This document shows, one piece after another, positions 1-6,236 of a stretch of 6,597 nt of DNA. The stretch's first letter is position 1. Each line of letters opens with the position of its first letter. The position numbers and the translations under genes were made by a program. Source of the stretch: CAYRIF01 sp964424205 (GTDB taxonomy: Bacteria > Bacteroidota > Bacteroidia > Cytophagales > Cyclobacteriaceae); the NCBI GenBank assembly GCA_964424205.1, contig CAYRIF010000211.1, positions 1 to 6,597 of the forward strand. The letters are read 5' to 3'. The notes beneath the pieces were generated by a model. The model was not told where the DNA came from, searched no databases, and saw only the letters and a program-made list of their open reading frames with translations.

Positions 1-33
1 CACATCTTTTAAAAAAAGTAAAATAACAGCGCT

Positions 34-591
34 ATGAAAAAACTAATGATGCTGTGCCTGATTCTTTTTTTGCTAAGCTTTGAAAATTCTGTCTTTGCAC
101 AAAGCAAAATAGCATTGGATTATGGGATTTCCAATACACTCCATTACAATCAGCCAGTCAACCTTAATTTCTGTGACGAAGGTTGCTTTCCCAACAAACA
201 GAGGGCAAAACTTGCGCACAATATAGCCCTCAGTTACTACAAAAGCATCAATGCAAAACATGAAATAAAAATTGGTATTGGCGCTTCACAGTATAGATAT
301 TGGGAAAAAGGCATGGCTTCAGATGGGGCCTCTAATCTCTATCCATACCAAAACATTCATGAGTTTAGCTATTATAACTTTACTATTGGTCACCGGTTCA
401 AACTAAAACAATACAAAAAAATAAAATTGTATATTGAAAATAGTGTAATTTATGAACGCCTTATATATGAAAGCTCCGTCCTAAAACAAAGGGGTATGGC
501 AATCAAAATGGGAATAGGATTCTTAACAAGAATATCTAAAAAACTAGATGCGAATTTCAAAGCATTTTATAAATCAGGCTTAACAAATTAA
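34..591 (+). CDS. Outer-membrane beta-barrel-like exported protein, C-terminally truncated
   Basis: This encodes 185 residues. Residues 1-22 form a signal peptide: MKK, a Leu/Phe-rich core, and a VFAQ end with cleavage after Ala22 or Gln23. The mature part has short stretches of alternating polar and hydrophobic residues (around HEIKIGIGAS, YYNFTIGHRF, KLYIENSV, IKMGIGFLTR), separated by charged turns, as in a small 8-10-strand outer-membrane barrel. Two cysteines (FCDEGCF, near residues 47-51) could form a loop disulfide. I recognise no named family. The reading frame stops at TAA 589-591 but stays open to TGA 664-666, and those 24 extra codons look like the last barrel strand, so the gene appears broken by one nonsense codon. 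Its true full length would be 210 codons. The ATG at 34 sits directly before the signal peptide, and the A-rich upstream sequence has no Shine-Dalgarno, as is usual in Bacteroidota. It converges with ispF. Confidence 0.72.
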   Translation: MKKLMMLCLILFLLSFENSVFAQSKIALDYGISNTLHYNQPVNLNFCDEGCFPNKQRAKLAHNIALSYYKSINAKHEIKIGIGASQYRYWEKGMASDGASNLYPYQNIHEFSYYNFTIGHRFKLKQYKKIKLYIENSVIYERLIYESSVLKQRGMAIKMGIGFLTRISKKLDANFKAFYKSGLTN

Positions 592-666
592 AGCAAAAGG
601 GATTATATAGGAACATACACTCCTTTTGGATATGGAATAGAATTTGGGGTAAGTAGAGATTTATGA
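592..666 (+). pseudogene. Orphan C-terminal strand of the interrupted beta-barrel gene
   Basis: Directly after the TAA at 589-591, the same frame gives 24 sense codons ending in TGA at 664-666. The translation contains YTPFGYGIEFGVSRDL, a Tyr/Phe/Gly-rich alternating strand of the kind that closes outer-membrane barrels. No indel is needed to join it to the upstream gene: codon 186 alone is a stop, which one substitution from Lys, Glu, Gln or Tyr codons could create. It has no start codon or promoter of its own and ends 14 bp before the stop of ispF on the other strand. The alternatives are a sequencing error or stop readthrough. That it belongs to the upstream gene is well supported by frame and content. 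Confidence 0.65.
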
Positions 667-680
667 TTACGGCTAAGCGA

Positions 681-1157
681 TTATAAACTTCTTTCAATCA
701 AAACCACCGCATGTGCAGAAATTCCTTCTTTTTTACCTACAAAACCTAATTGTTCAGTGGTGGTTGCTTTGATGGAAATATCATCCTCGCTTATTTTCAT
801 TACCTCAGCGAGGCATTTTTTCATGGCAGGAATATGCGGATTTATTTTGGGCACTTGCAAGCAAATTGTGGTGTCAATATTACCTACTTCATACCCTTTT
901 TCTCTTATTAGTTCTAGTGTATTTTTTAATAAAATCTTACTATCAATGCCTTTGTATTGTGGATCCCTATCAGAAAAATGAAAACCAATATCACGTAAAT
1001 TAGCTGCGCCTAACAGTGCATCGCATATCACATGAATGAGCACATCCGCATCGGAATGACCCACTGCGCCATGGGTATGCTCAATCTTAATTCCGCCCAG
1101 CCAAAACTCCTCTCCTGCTATCAGCTGATGCACGTCATATCCGTATCCTATTCTCAT
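681..1157 (-). CDS. ispF: 2-C-methyl-D-erythritol 2,4-cyclodiphosphate synthase
   Basis: IspF cyclises 4-diphosphocytidyl-2-C-methyl-D-erythritol 2-phosphate to MEcPP with release of CMP, the fifth step of the cytosolic MEP route to IPP and DMAPP. At 158 residues it has the normal family length. The metal ligands of the family are visible as the DVH motif (Asp8, His10) and His42. The GHSDAD block (33-38) and LRDIGFHFSD (54-63) match the conserved core. ATTTEQLGF (131-139) followed by GKKEGI is the C-terminal active-site and nucleotide-binding segment. The family works as a homotrimer with active sites between subunits. The start MRIGYGYDVH is the usual IspF N-terminus. It stands alone on the minus strand, divergent from the dehydrogenase gene and convergent with the barrel gene. 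No ispD lies beside it, unlike the ispDF pairs of many bacteria. Nothing is missing or odd in the protein. Confidence 0.98.
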   Translation of the reverse strand: MRIGYGYDVHQLIAGEEFWLGGIKIEHTHGAVGHSDADVLIHVICDALLGAANLRDIGFHFSDRDPQYKGIDSKILLKNTLELIREKGYEVGNIDTTICLQVPKINPHIPAMKKCLAEVMKISEDDISIKATTTEQLGFVGKKEGISAHAVVLIERSL

Positions 1158-1204
1158 GTTTTCAATTTTAGCGTATCTAATACAGCCTATCTAACAAGCT
1201 GTGA

Positions 1205-1261
1205 CACAAAGATGCACCAAGAATCATAAAGAAACAATCGTTTAACCATTAAGACATTAAG
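1205..1261. repeat. Short degenerate CAYHAAG repeats
   Basis: Five heptamers of the form CA[CT][ACT]AAG begin at 1205, 1215, 1225, 1247 and 1255 (CACAAAG, CACCAAG, CATAAAG, CATTAAG, CATTAAG). The first three have an exact 10-bp spacing, about one helical turn. The last two lie in the left arm of the inverted repeat next door. From memory, similar degenerate rows occur between genes in many Bacteroidota genomes; this is not verified here. They may be an interspersed repeat rather than a specific operator. Confidence 0.5.
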
Positions 1262-1290
1262 CAGCCCTTTTTAATGTCATAATGGTTAAA
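1241..1290. repeat. 20-bp near-perfect inverted repeat in the divergent spacer
   Basis: The left arm (1241-1260, TTTAACCATTA...) and right arm (1271-1290) are reverse complements at 19 of 20 positions, around a 10-nt centre, GCAGCCCTTT. The stem is A+T-rich and has no T-tract after it on the plus strand. It lies between two divergent genes, where an intrinsic terminator would serve neither. It ends 15 bp before the -33 box of the dehydrogenase promoter. It could be an extragenic palindromic repeat, an operator, or a hairpin in the ispF leader. The symmetry is directly seen; the role is not known. Confidence 0.75.
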
Positions 1291-1305
1291 AAAACAGACA
1301 ATTCT

Positions 1306-1335
1306 TTGTACGTCAATTTGGTTAGTTTACTTTTG
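1306..1335 (+). promoter_or_regulatory. Bacteroidota-type promoter of the E1 gene
   Basis: TTG at 1306-1308, a 19-bp spacer, and TACTTTTG at 1328-1335 fit the known Bacteroidota -33/-7 pattern TTG-N(19-21)-TAnnTTTG. Transcription would begin near 1340-1342, giving a leader of about 15 nt before the ATG at 1356. There is no Shine-Dalgarno in that leader, as is usual in this phylum. Confidence 0.7.
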
Positions 1336-1355
1336 TCTAAACAATATGCCAATTC

Positions 1356-3335
1356 ATGAAATTTGACAGGAAAAATTATACCGATGACACATTGATTGTG
1401 CTTTATGGGGCGTTGCTCAAACCAAGGCTCATAGAAGAGAAGATGTTGATCTTATTAAGACAGGGAAAAATTTCTAAATGGTTCTCGGGAATCGGGCAAG
1501 AGGCAATCTCGGTAGGGAGCACATTGGCATTGCATCGTGATGAATATATTCTACCCATGCACAGAAATCTCGGTGTTTTTACAGGAAGAAATGTGCCACT
1601 AGCACGGCTTTTTGCACAATTTCAGGGGAAAATGTCTGGCTTTACCAAAGGCAGAGATCGCTCTTTTCACTTTGGCAGTAATGAACACCACATCGTCGGT
1701 ATGATTTCGCATTTAGGCCCGCAACTATCCATTGCCGATGGCATTGCACTGAGTAATCAGCTCAACAAAGAGCAGAAGGTCACACTAGTATTCACGGGTG
1801 ATGGAGGCTCAAGTCAGGGGGAATTTCATGAGGCGTTGAATGTTGCTGCCGTATGGAATCTGCCAGTGATTTTTATGGTCGAAAATAATGGTTATGGACT
1901 ATCAACACCGAGTAGCCAACAATTTAAATTTAAAAATTTTGTTGACAAAGGTATCGGCTATGGCATGGAAACTTTGCAGATTGATGGTAACAATGTATTG
2001 GAGGTCTATGATAAAATAGCCATATTGGCACAATCAATCAGAAAAAATCCAAGACCTGTGTTGGTAGAAGCCATGACTTTTAGGATGCGAGGGCATGAAG
2101 AGGCATCAGGGACAAAATATGTGCCCAAAGAGCTCATGGACAAATGGGCAAGACTAGACCCTGTAATGAAATTCGAGCGGTTTTTGATAAGAGAAAAATT
2201 GCTTAACAAATCCATGATTGTAGATTTTAAGAACCTTATCAAGACTGAAATCGAAGCAGCTTTGAAAATAGCATTTGCAGAATCGCCGGTGATTGCAGAC
2301 ACCAGCACAGAAGTAAGTGATTTGTTTTTTCCGTTCAAGCAAAAAGTCATAAAGCCAAAAAGAAAAAAGAAAACGGATAGAAGGTTTGTAGATGCGATAT
2401 CGGATAGCATCAGGCAGAGCATGGAGAGATATCCTGAGCTCATTCTGATGGGACAAGATGTGGCAGCGTATGGCGGTGTTTTTAAAGTTACCAAAGGTTT
2501 TGCAAAACAGTTTGGAACAGACAGAATTAGAAATACGCCGCTATGCGAATCAGCAATTATCGGTGCGGCACTTGGCCTTTCCATTAAAAATCACAAAGTC
2601 ATCGTTGAGATGCAATTTGCAGATTTTGTGACTTGCGGTTTCAATCAAATTATTAATAATTTGGCAAAGAGTCATTATCGCTGGGGGCAAAATGCAGATG
2701 TAGTCGTCAGAATGCCAACTGGTGCAGGCGTAGGTGCGGGTCCTTTTCATTCTCAATCAAACGAAGCATGGTTTACGCACACCGCTGGGCTAAAAGTTGT
2801 TTATCCTTCCAATCCACATGATGCAAAAGGACTTTTAAACGCCGCAATTGAGGATCCAAATCCAGTTTTATTCTTTGAACATAAGTACCTATATCGTTCT
2901 ATGAGTGAATCCATTCCTGAAGATTACTACACCGTAGAAATCGGCAAGGCCAAAGTGGTTACAAAAGGTGATGACCTCTCCGTTATTACTTACGGAATGG
3001 GTGTACACTGGGCAAAAGAAATGTTAGCAGAAATACCAGATATCTCTGGCGAAATAGTGGACTTACGAACGCTGGCTCCTTGGGACAAAGAAGCTGTTAG
3101 GAAGAGTGTCGTAAAAACTGGCAAGGTGATTGTGCTACACGAAGATTGTCAGACAGGTGGTATTGGTGGTGAAATTGCCGCTTGGATTGGTGAACATTGT
3201 TTTACAAGTTTGGATGCGCCAGTCATGAGAGAAGGAAGTTTGGATACGCCCGTTCCTTTTGCGACTGCATTAGAGCACAATTTCTTACCAAAAGAACGTT
3301 TTAAAGAAAAGCTAAAAGATTTAGCGGCATTCTAA
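1356..3335 (+). CDS. Fused E1 alpha/beta subunit of a 2-oxo acid dehydrogenase (branched-chain type)
   Basis: This is the thiamine-diphosphate E1 component, which decarboxylates a 2-oxo acid and acylates the lipoyl arm of E2. The 659 residues equal an E1 alpha (about 1-325) joined to an E1 beta (about 342-659). In the alpha half, GDGG at 148-151 through Asn177-Asn178 is the ThDP/Mg motif, and RGHEEASG (His247) matches the conserved His loop. In the beta half, CES (Glu398) is the Glu that activates the aminopyrimidine ring, and GPFHSQSNEAW (His465) carries the active-site His. The C-terminal transketolase-like domain includes DLRTLAPWD and HEDCQTGG. A Lys/Arg linker (KPKRKKK, 333-339) joins the halves. 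Fused chains of this size are common in Bacteroidota and are usually annotated as branched-chain 2-oxoisovalerate dehydrogenase. Pyruvate or another 2-oxo acid cannot be excluded from sequence alone. No E2 or E3 gene is adjacent. The ATG at 1356 fits the promoter just upstream. Confidence 0.93.
   Translation: MKFDRKNYTDDTLIVLYGALLKPRLIEEKMLILLRQGKISKWFSGIGQEAISVGSTLALHRDEYILPMHRNLGVFTGRNVPLARLFAQFQGKMSGFTKGRDRSFHFGSNEHHIVGMISHLGPQLSIADGIALSNQLNKEQKVTLVFTGDGGSSQGEFHEALNVAAVWNLPVIFMVENNGYGLSTPSSQQFKFKNFVDKGIGYGMETLQIDGNNVLEVYDKIAILAQSIRKNPRPVLVEAMTFRMRGHEEASGTKYVPKELMDKWARLDPVMKFERFLIREKLLNKSMIVDFKNLIKTEIEAALKIAFAESPVIADTSTEVSDLFFPFKQKVIKPKRKKKTDRRFVDAISDSIRQSMERYPELILMGQDVAAYGGVFKVTKGFAKQFGTDRIRNTPLCESAIIGAALGLSIKNHKVIVEMQFADFVTCGFNQIINNLAKSHYRWGQNADVVVRMPTGAGVGAGPFHSQSNEAWFTHTAGLKVVYPSNPHDAKGLLNAAIEDPNPVLFFEHKYLYRSMSESIPEDYYTVEIGKAKVVTKGDDLSVITYGMGVHWAKEMLAEIPDISGEIVDLRTLAPWDKEAVRKSVVKTGKVIVLHEDCQTGGIGGEIAAWIGEHCFTSLDAPVMREGSLDTPVPFATALEHNFLPKERFKEKLKDLAAF
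2363..2380 (+). other. Possible -1 frameshift site at the E1 alpha/beta junction
   Basis: The heptamer A-AAA-AAG spans 2363-2369, with AAA and AAG as zero-frame codons (Lys337-Lys338). This is the same sequence and phase as the dnaX slippery site. A -1 slip would then read Glu-Asn-Gly and stop at TAG 2378-2380, giving a free alpha subunit of about 341 residues. The only downstream structure I find is a weak 5-bp stem (GATGC 2391-2395 with GCATC 2407-2411), and there is no upstream Shine-Dalgarno-like stimulator. A Lys-rich linker in an A+T-rich genome makes such runs by chance, so this is a possibility only. Confidence 0.25.
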
Positions 3336-3444
3336 ATTTCTATCACACATTTCTGCATAATATCATTAATGTAGGAATTCCAGTGTTTATTAAGATTTTT
3401 ATCATGCTAAATAGGGTAAATTGCCCTCTTAAATTAGTCGAGGT

Positions 3445-4977
3445 GTGTTGAATAATAGGGCATTATATATTTTAAAAGGAAAAACATTCTCCAAGTTGAA
3501 TTGGGCGAAAGTCTTGCCCTATGCACTATTTATCCTGGTAATTTCGTTTGGTATTTCTCAGGAAACATATGCGCAAAGAACCAGCAAGCAAAAAAGGGTT
3601 CCGAAAGTACAAAGAAAATCACCTGCAACAGCCTCAGGGAATGCTAAATATAAAAGAAGAACGGTTCGCCCCAAAAACTCTGTTCACAAAGGTTTTAAAG
3701 AAAAAAGGGTAGCTCCCAGAACTTCGGTGCCCAAATCGGCTGACAGAACCAGGGTACAAACAAGAAAACCTAGCAACGGTGGAAAATTCAAATTTAGAGA
3801 AGCTAATCAGCCTCGCTCTATCAACAGCAACCCAAGAGTCAGAAGGTCAGATATCAAGAAACACACCAAACTACCGTCAAATTCATCAGCCGTATTTACG
3901 GGCTTCTTAAAAAGAAAAAAATCTAGTCGAAATAGCAATAATGTTGCCGCTAAAGGACCGTTTAACACACCCAGCATTAGAAAAAGGCGTGGTGTCATCA
4001 AGGTAAATCCACGATCAACAGGGCTTAACTCCTCTCGTAAAATCTCTAGAAGAGACGCTGCTAGGATGAAGAGTTTTCCAACCGTAGCTGGAATTTATGG
4101 CGGCAGTGTCAAACGTAAAAAGTCGAGCATCAACAGTAACAATATTGCTGCCAAAGGACCATTCAGTGCGCCTCGTGGTGGAAAAAGATACAATATCATC
4201 AAAGTAAACCCTCGATCGACAGGGGTTAATTCATCTCGTAGAATTTCTAGAAGAGATGCTGCGAGAATGAAAAGCTTTCCTACTGTTGCAGGGATTTACA
4301 GTGGCAATATCAAACGCAAAAAAACAAGGGGTTCAAATATTAAAGGACCATTCAGAGCGCCTAGTGGCAATAAAAAGTATGAGGTGATTACTGTGAGACC
4401 AAGATCCATTAAAAGTAATTCATCCCTCAAAATATCGAGACGAGATGGAATATTGGCCAGAAGTCTTCCAAGTATTGCCACGATACATGGCGGTAGCATC
4501 AAGATTAAAAAGAGCAACAGGAACAGGCGGTACATGGGCACTTCTTCTAGTGGAAAAATCAAATGGAGTAAAGGGAAAGGTTATCCAGATACACGTACCG
4601 TTGGTCTTGTTAAAAAAGGAAAAGATATCACAAAAAAGACCTCAAAAGTTCAAGCGGGTTTTATTGGTCATACAAAACTGAAGTTTAAGAAGAAAAAAGG
4701 AATGCACCCGAGTTATGTATTCAAAATGGGCAGCTTAAAAACAACTCATGATAAAAAAGAAGCTGCAAGAAAAAGGTGGAGGTGGATACATCATAAGCAA
4801 AAAAATATAGATCAACCAAAAGCGGTAAAAGAAAAGCTAAAAAAACCGAGGTATGACACCAAAGAAAGAAATATTTGGGTTACCGACAGAAGCAAAGCAA
4901 GTTCTGGAAAAAAGAAAGACAAGAAAAAAGAAGAAAAAATTAAGCAGGGAGAGCAAGAAGAAGAAAAACAAGATTAA
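3445..4977 (+). CDS. Exported, highly basic repeat protein of unknown function
   Basis: I do not recognise a characterised family. It has 510 residues and starts at GTG 3445 or TTG 3448: no ATG lies nearby, an in-frame stop is just upstream at 3430, and the signal peptide needs this region. The n-region is long and basic (1-22), followed by a hydrophobic core (23-37) and a TYAQ end with cleavage near 43-44. The mature chain is extremely Lys/Arg-rich, appears to lack cysteine, and contains about four repeats of 67, 67, 63 and fewer residues, starting at 153, 220, 287 and 350. Each repeat has G-x-[ILV]-K-x-K-K, then KGPF, then PRS...NSS..ISRRD...SFP. A weaker half-copy precedes them (about 113-152). 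A C-terminal part (about 360-455, with GMHPSYVFK and an Arg/Trp-rich RKRWRWIHHK) leads to a Lys/Glu tail. It could bind an anionic partner such as LPS, nucleic acid or peptidoglycan, but that is a guess from charge only. The ytxJ-like gene follows after 26 bp, suggesting co-transcription. Confidence 0.82.
   Translation: MLNNRALYILKGKTFSKLNWAKVLPYALFILVISFGISQETYAQRTSKQKRVPKVQRKSPATASGNAKYKRRTVRPKNSVHKGFKEKRVAPRTSVPKSADRTRVQTRKPSNGGKFKFREANQPRSINSNPRVRRSDIKKHTKLPSNSSAVFTGFLKRKKSSRNSNNVAAKGPFNTPSIRKRRGVIKVNPRSTGLNSSRKISRRDAARMKSFPTVAGIYGGSVKRKKSSINSNNIAAKGPFSAPRGGKRYNIIKVNPRSTGVNSSRRISRRDAARMKSFPTVAGIYSGNIKRKKTRGSNIKGPFRAPSGNKKYEVITVRPRSIKSNSSLKISRRDGILARSLPSIATIHGGSIKIKKSNRNRRYMGTSSSGKIKWSKGKGYPDTRTVGLVKKGKDITKKTSKVQAGFIGHTKLKFKKKKGMHPSYVFKMGSLKTTHDKKEAARKRWRWIHHKQKNIDQPKAVKEKLKKPRYDTKERNIWVTDRSKASSGKKKDKKKEEKIKQGEQEEEKQD
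3901..4560 (+). repeat. In-gene tandem repeats of about 201 bp
   Basis: The units run 3901-4101, 4102-4302 and 4303-4491 (201, 201 and 189 bp), with a partial fourth from 4492. They encode the repeats of the basic secreted protein. The third unit lacks four codons in its first half. Units one and two are the closest pair. In the 33-codon block from NPRST to the unit end I count 17 synonymous and 3 replacement codon differences (Leu/Val, Lys/Arg, Gly/Ser). This means an old duplication kept under protein-level selection, not a recent slippage array. Confidence 0.85.
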
Positions 4978-5003
4978 ATTTGCACCAATAAATAATAGTT
5001 AAT

Positions 5004-5348
5004 ATGAATTGGAATCAAATCGATAACGAAGAAATCATCAACACCATTATTGAAACATCAAAAGAAAAGCCTGTTTTGATTTTCAAACATAGCACACGGT
5101 GTTCTATCAGTTCAATGGCATTAAATAGATTGACCAGATCTTGGGATGAAGAAGAGATGGCAGTTATCAGTCCGTATTTTTTGGATTTGATATCATATAG
5201 AGGAATTTCTCACAAGATTGCAGAAGTTTTTAATATTCAGCACCAATCTCCGCAAATACTTTTGATAAAAGATGGCAAGAGCATATATGACACCTCACAT
5301 ATGAGCATCAGTTACAGTGATTTGAAATCACAACTTGCGTCAATCTAA
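5004..5348 (+). CDS. ytxJ: YtxJ-like bacillithiol-system redox protein
   Basis: The 114 residues have the size and pattern of the YtxJ family, monothiol thioredoxin-fold proteins linked to bacillithiol. That thiol is made by Firmicutes and by many Bacteroidota. The strand VLIFKHSTRCSIS (24-36) carries Cys33, the only cysteine in the protein, in the family's 'KHST-C-IS' active-site context. SPQILLI (82-88) supplies Pro83 as the cis-proline of the thioredoxin fold, and DGK (90-92) precedes the last strand pair. There is no signal peptide, so it is cytosolic. With a single cysteine it would act by forming and resolving mixed disulfides with bacillithiol, probably in de-bacillithiolation; its exact reaction is inferred. 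It begins 26 bp after the basic repeat protein, in an A+T-rich gap with no Shine-Dalgarno or clear promoter, so translation from a shared mRNA is likely. The family call is secure, the physiological role less so. Confidence 0.88.
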   Translation: MNWNQIDNEEIINTIIETSKEKPVLIFKHSTRCSISSMALNRLTRSWDEEEMAVISPYFLDLISYRGISHKIAEVFNIQHQSPQILLIKDGKSIYDTSHMSISYSDLKSQLASI

Positions 5349-5511
5349 ACATTTTGATATAACTATCCGTTAGGTAAATAGCCGTGGAGTCTGATAGTTA
5401 GATGGCAGAAAGGATTATATTTTCTAGGCATAAAGTAGAAGGAAATATTAACCCCGTATTGGAAATAAACTAAATTGATTTTTATTATATTATACTAAAA
5501 ATCACTATTTT

Positions 5512-5519
5512 TATATTTG
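5512..5519 (+). promoter_or_regulatory. -7 box (TATATTTG) of the 5535 gene
   Basis: TATATTTG is an exact match to TAnnTTTG. It lies 15 bp before the ATG at 5535, giving a start of transcription near 5525 and a leader of about 10 nt. No TTG is found at the usual 19-21 bp further upstream (the nearest, at 5475-5477, is 34 bp away), so the -33 half is weak. The box overlaps the TTG at 5517, which argues against that codon as the translation start. Confidence 0.5.
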
Positions 5520-5534
5520 TATAGAATTGTAAAG

Positions 5535-6215
5535 ATGCATTTTTTAAAAAATACAGTACTTATTTTATTACTCTTCTCGTTTTCTTTTGCGACAAAAGCG
5601 CAAGAGAACAATGACTACGAATACAAATCTGAAATTATTTGGGGTATTAATAAGAATACCAACGGCGGATTAATTGGTGGCGTTTTTATAAAGTATGGCA
5701 AGCGTATCAAACCAAAACTTTATACCTCATACGGACTAGAGCTGTCTAACGTAAAACATCCCAAGGAACAAAGAATACCAACACTTACTGGCAGCTCCTA
5801 TATTGATCAAAAGGTGAATTACCTCTATGCCATCAGGTTACAATATGGTATTGAAAAAATACTATTTAAAAAAGCACCACAGCAGGGCACTCAGGTAAAT
5901 GCATTGGTGGCAGCTGGTCCTACCTTTGGGGTAGTGGCCCCATATTTCATCTCTGTAAATCAGGATAATGAAATATTGGGATCTGCGAAATTATTTCATG
6001 GCTTAGGTGATTCAAAAATAAAATTAGGAGCGAATATAAAGACTGCTGTGAATTTTGAGTTTGGGACATTTAAAAGAAATGTGACAGGTTTTGAGTTTGG
6101 GTTTATGTTAGAGGCTTTTTCTGATAGAATAATTATTCTAGATCCAAGGAAGGCAACCAATAAAAGCGTTTACACTTCGGCTTATATCTCTATCTTTTAC
6201 GGAAGAAGAAAGTAA
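5535..6215 (+). CDS. Exported beta-barrel-like outer-membrane protein, conserved in Bacteroidota
   Basis: The chosen start, ATG 5535, gives 226 residues. The frame is open from a TTG at 5517, but that codon lies inside the -7 box, and MHFLKN... is a proper signal-peptide n-region. The signal peptide is residues 1-23, with a Leu/Phe/Ser core and a TKAQ end. The mature protein alternates strand-like segments rich in Gly, Tyr and Phe (GGLIGGVFIKYGKR, YTSYGLELS, NYLYAIRLQYGIE, NALVAAGPTFGVVAPYF, NFEFGTF, TGFEFGFMLEAF) with polar turns. It ends in a last strand, YTSAYISIFYGRRK, consistent with an outer-membrane barrel. The block around KHPKEQR and KAPQQGTQVN looks like a family signature that I recall from uncharacterised Bacteroidota proteins; no function is known to me. 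It has its own promoter and sits 186 bp after ytxJ, so it need not belong to that unit. Confidence 0.85.
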   Translation: MHFLKNTVLILLLFSFSFATKAQENNDYEYKSEIIWGINKNTNGGLIGGVFIKYGKRIKPKLYTSYGLELSNVKHPKEQRIPTLTGSSYIDQKVNYLYAIRLQYGIEKILFKKAPQQGTQVNALVAAGPTFGVVAPYFISVNQDNEILGSAKLFHGLGDSKIKLGANIKTAVNFEFGTFKRNVTGFEFGFMLEAFSDRIIILDPRKATNKSVYTSAYISIFYGRRK

Positions 6216-6236
6216 TTTTTTCCCAGATTCAAACCT

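Noticed and set aside
1163..1170. TAAAATTG on the minus strand as an ispF -7 box
   Set aside because: It has one mismatch to TAnnTTTG, is only five bases from the ATG, and has no TTG at the right distance.
1032..1229. Plus-strand frame running from inside ispF into the spacer
   Set aside because: Most of it is antisense to ispF and the rest covers the degenerate repeats; there is no domain or start signal.
2006..2584. 192-codon open frame antisense to the dehydrogenase gene
   Set aside because: It lies wholly opposite the strongly conserved E1 coding sequence, has no recognisable domain, and has no promoter of its own.
3413..3427. AGGG/CCCT hairpin before the basic repeat gene
   Set aside because: It is only a 4-bp stem with a 7-nt loop and no T-run, too weak for a terminator or riboswitch.
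4296..4562. Leu-rich 88-codon antisense frame in the repeat gene
   Set aside because: It is a shadow of the Lys/Arg codons of the basic repeat protein; its apparent hydrophobicity comes from reading their complement.
5360..5400. TAACTATC/GATAGTTA inverted repeat after ytxJ
   Set aside because: It is an 8-bp stem with a 25-nt loop, A+T-rich and without a T-tract; expected by chance at this length.
6201..6223. GGAAGAA/TTTTTTCC as terminator of the last gene
   Set aside because: The stem contains a G-T pair, uses the coding end, and the T-run is inside the stem rather than after it.
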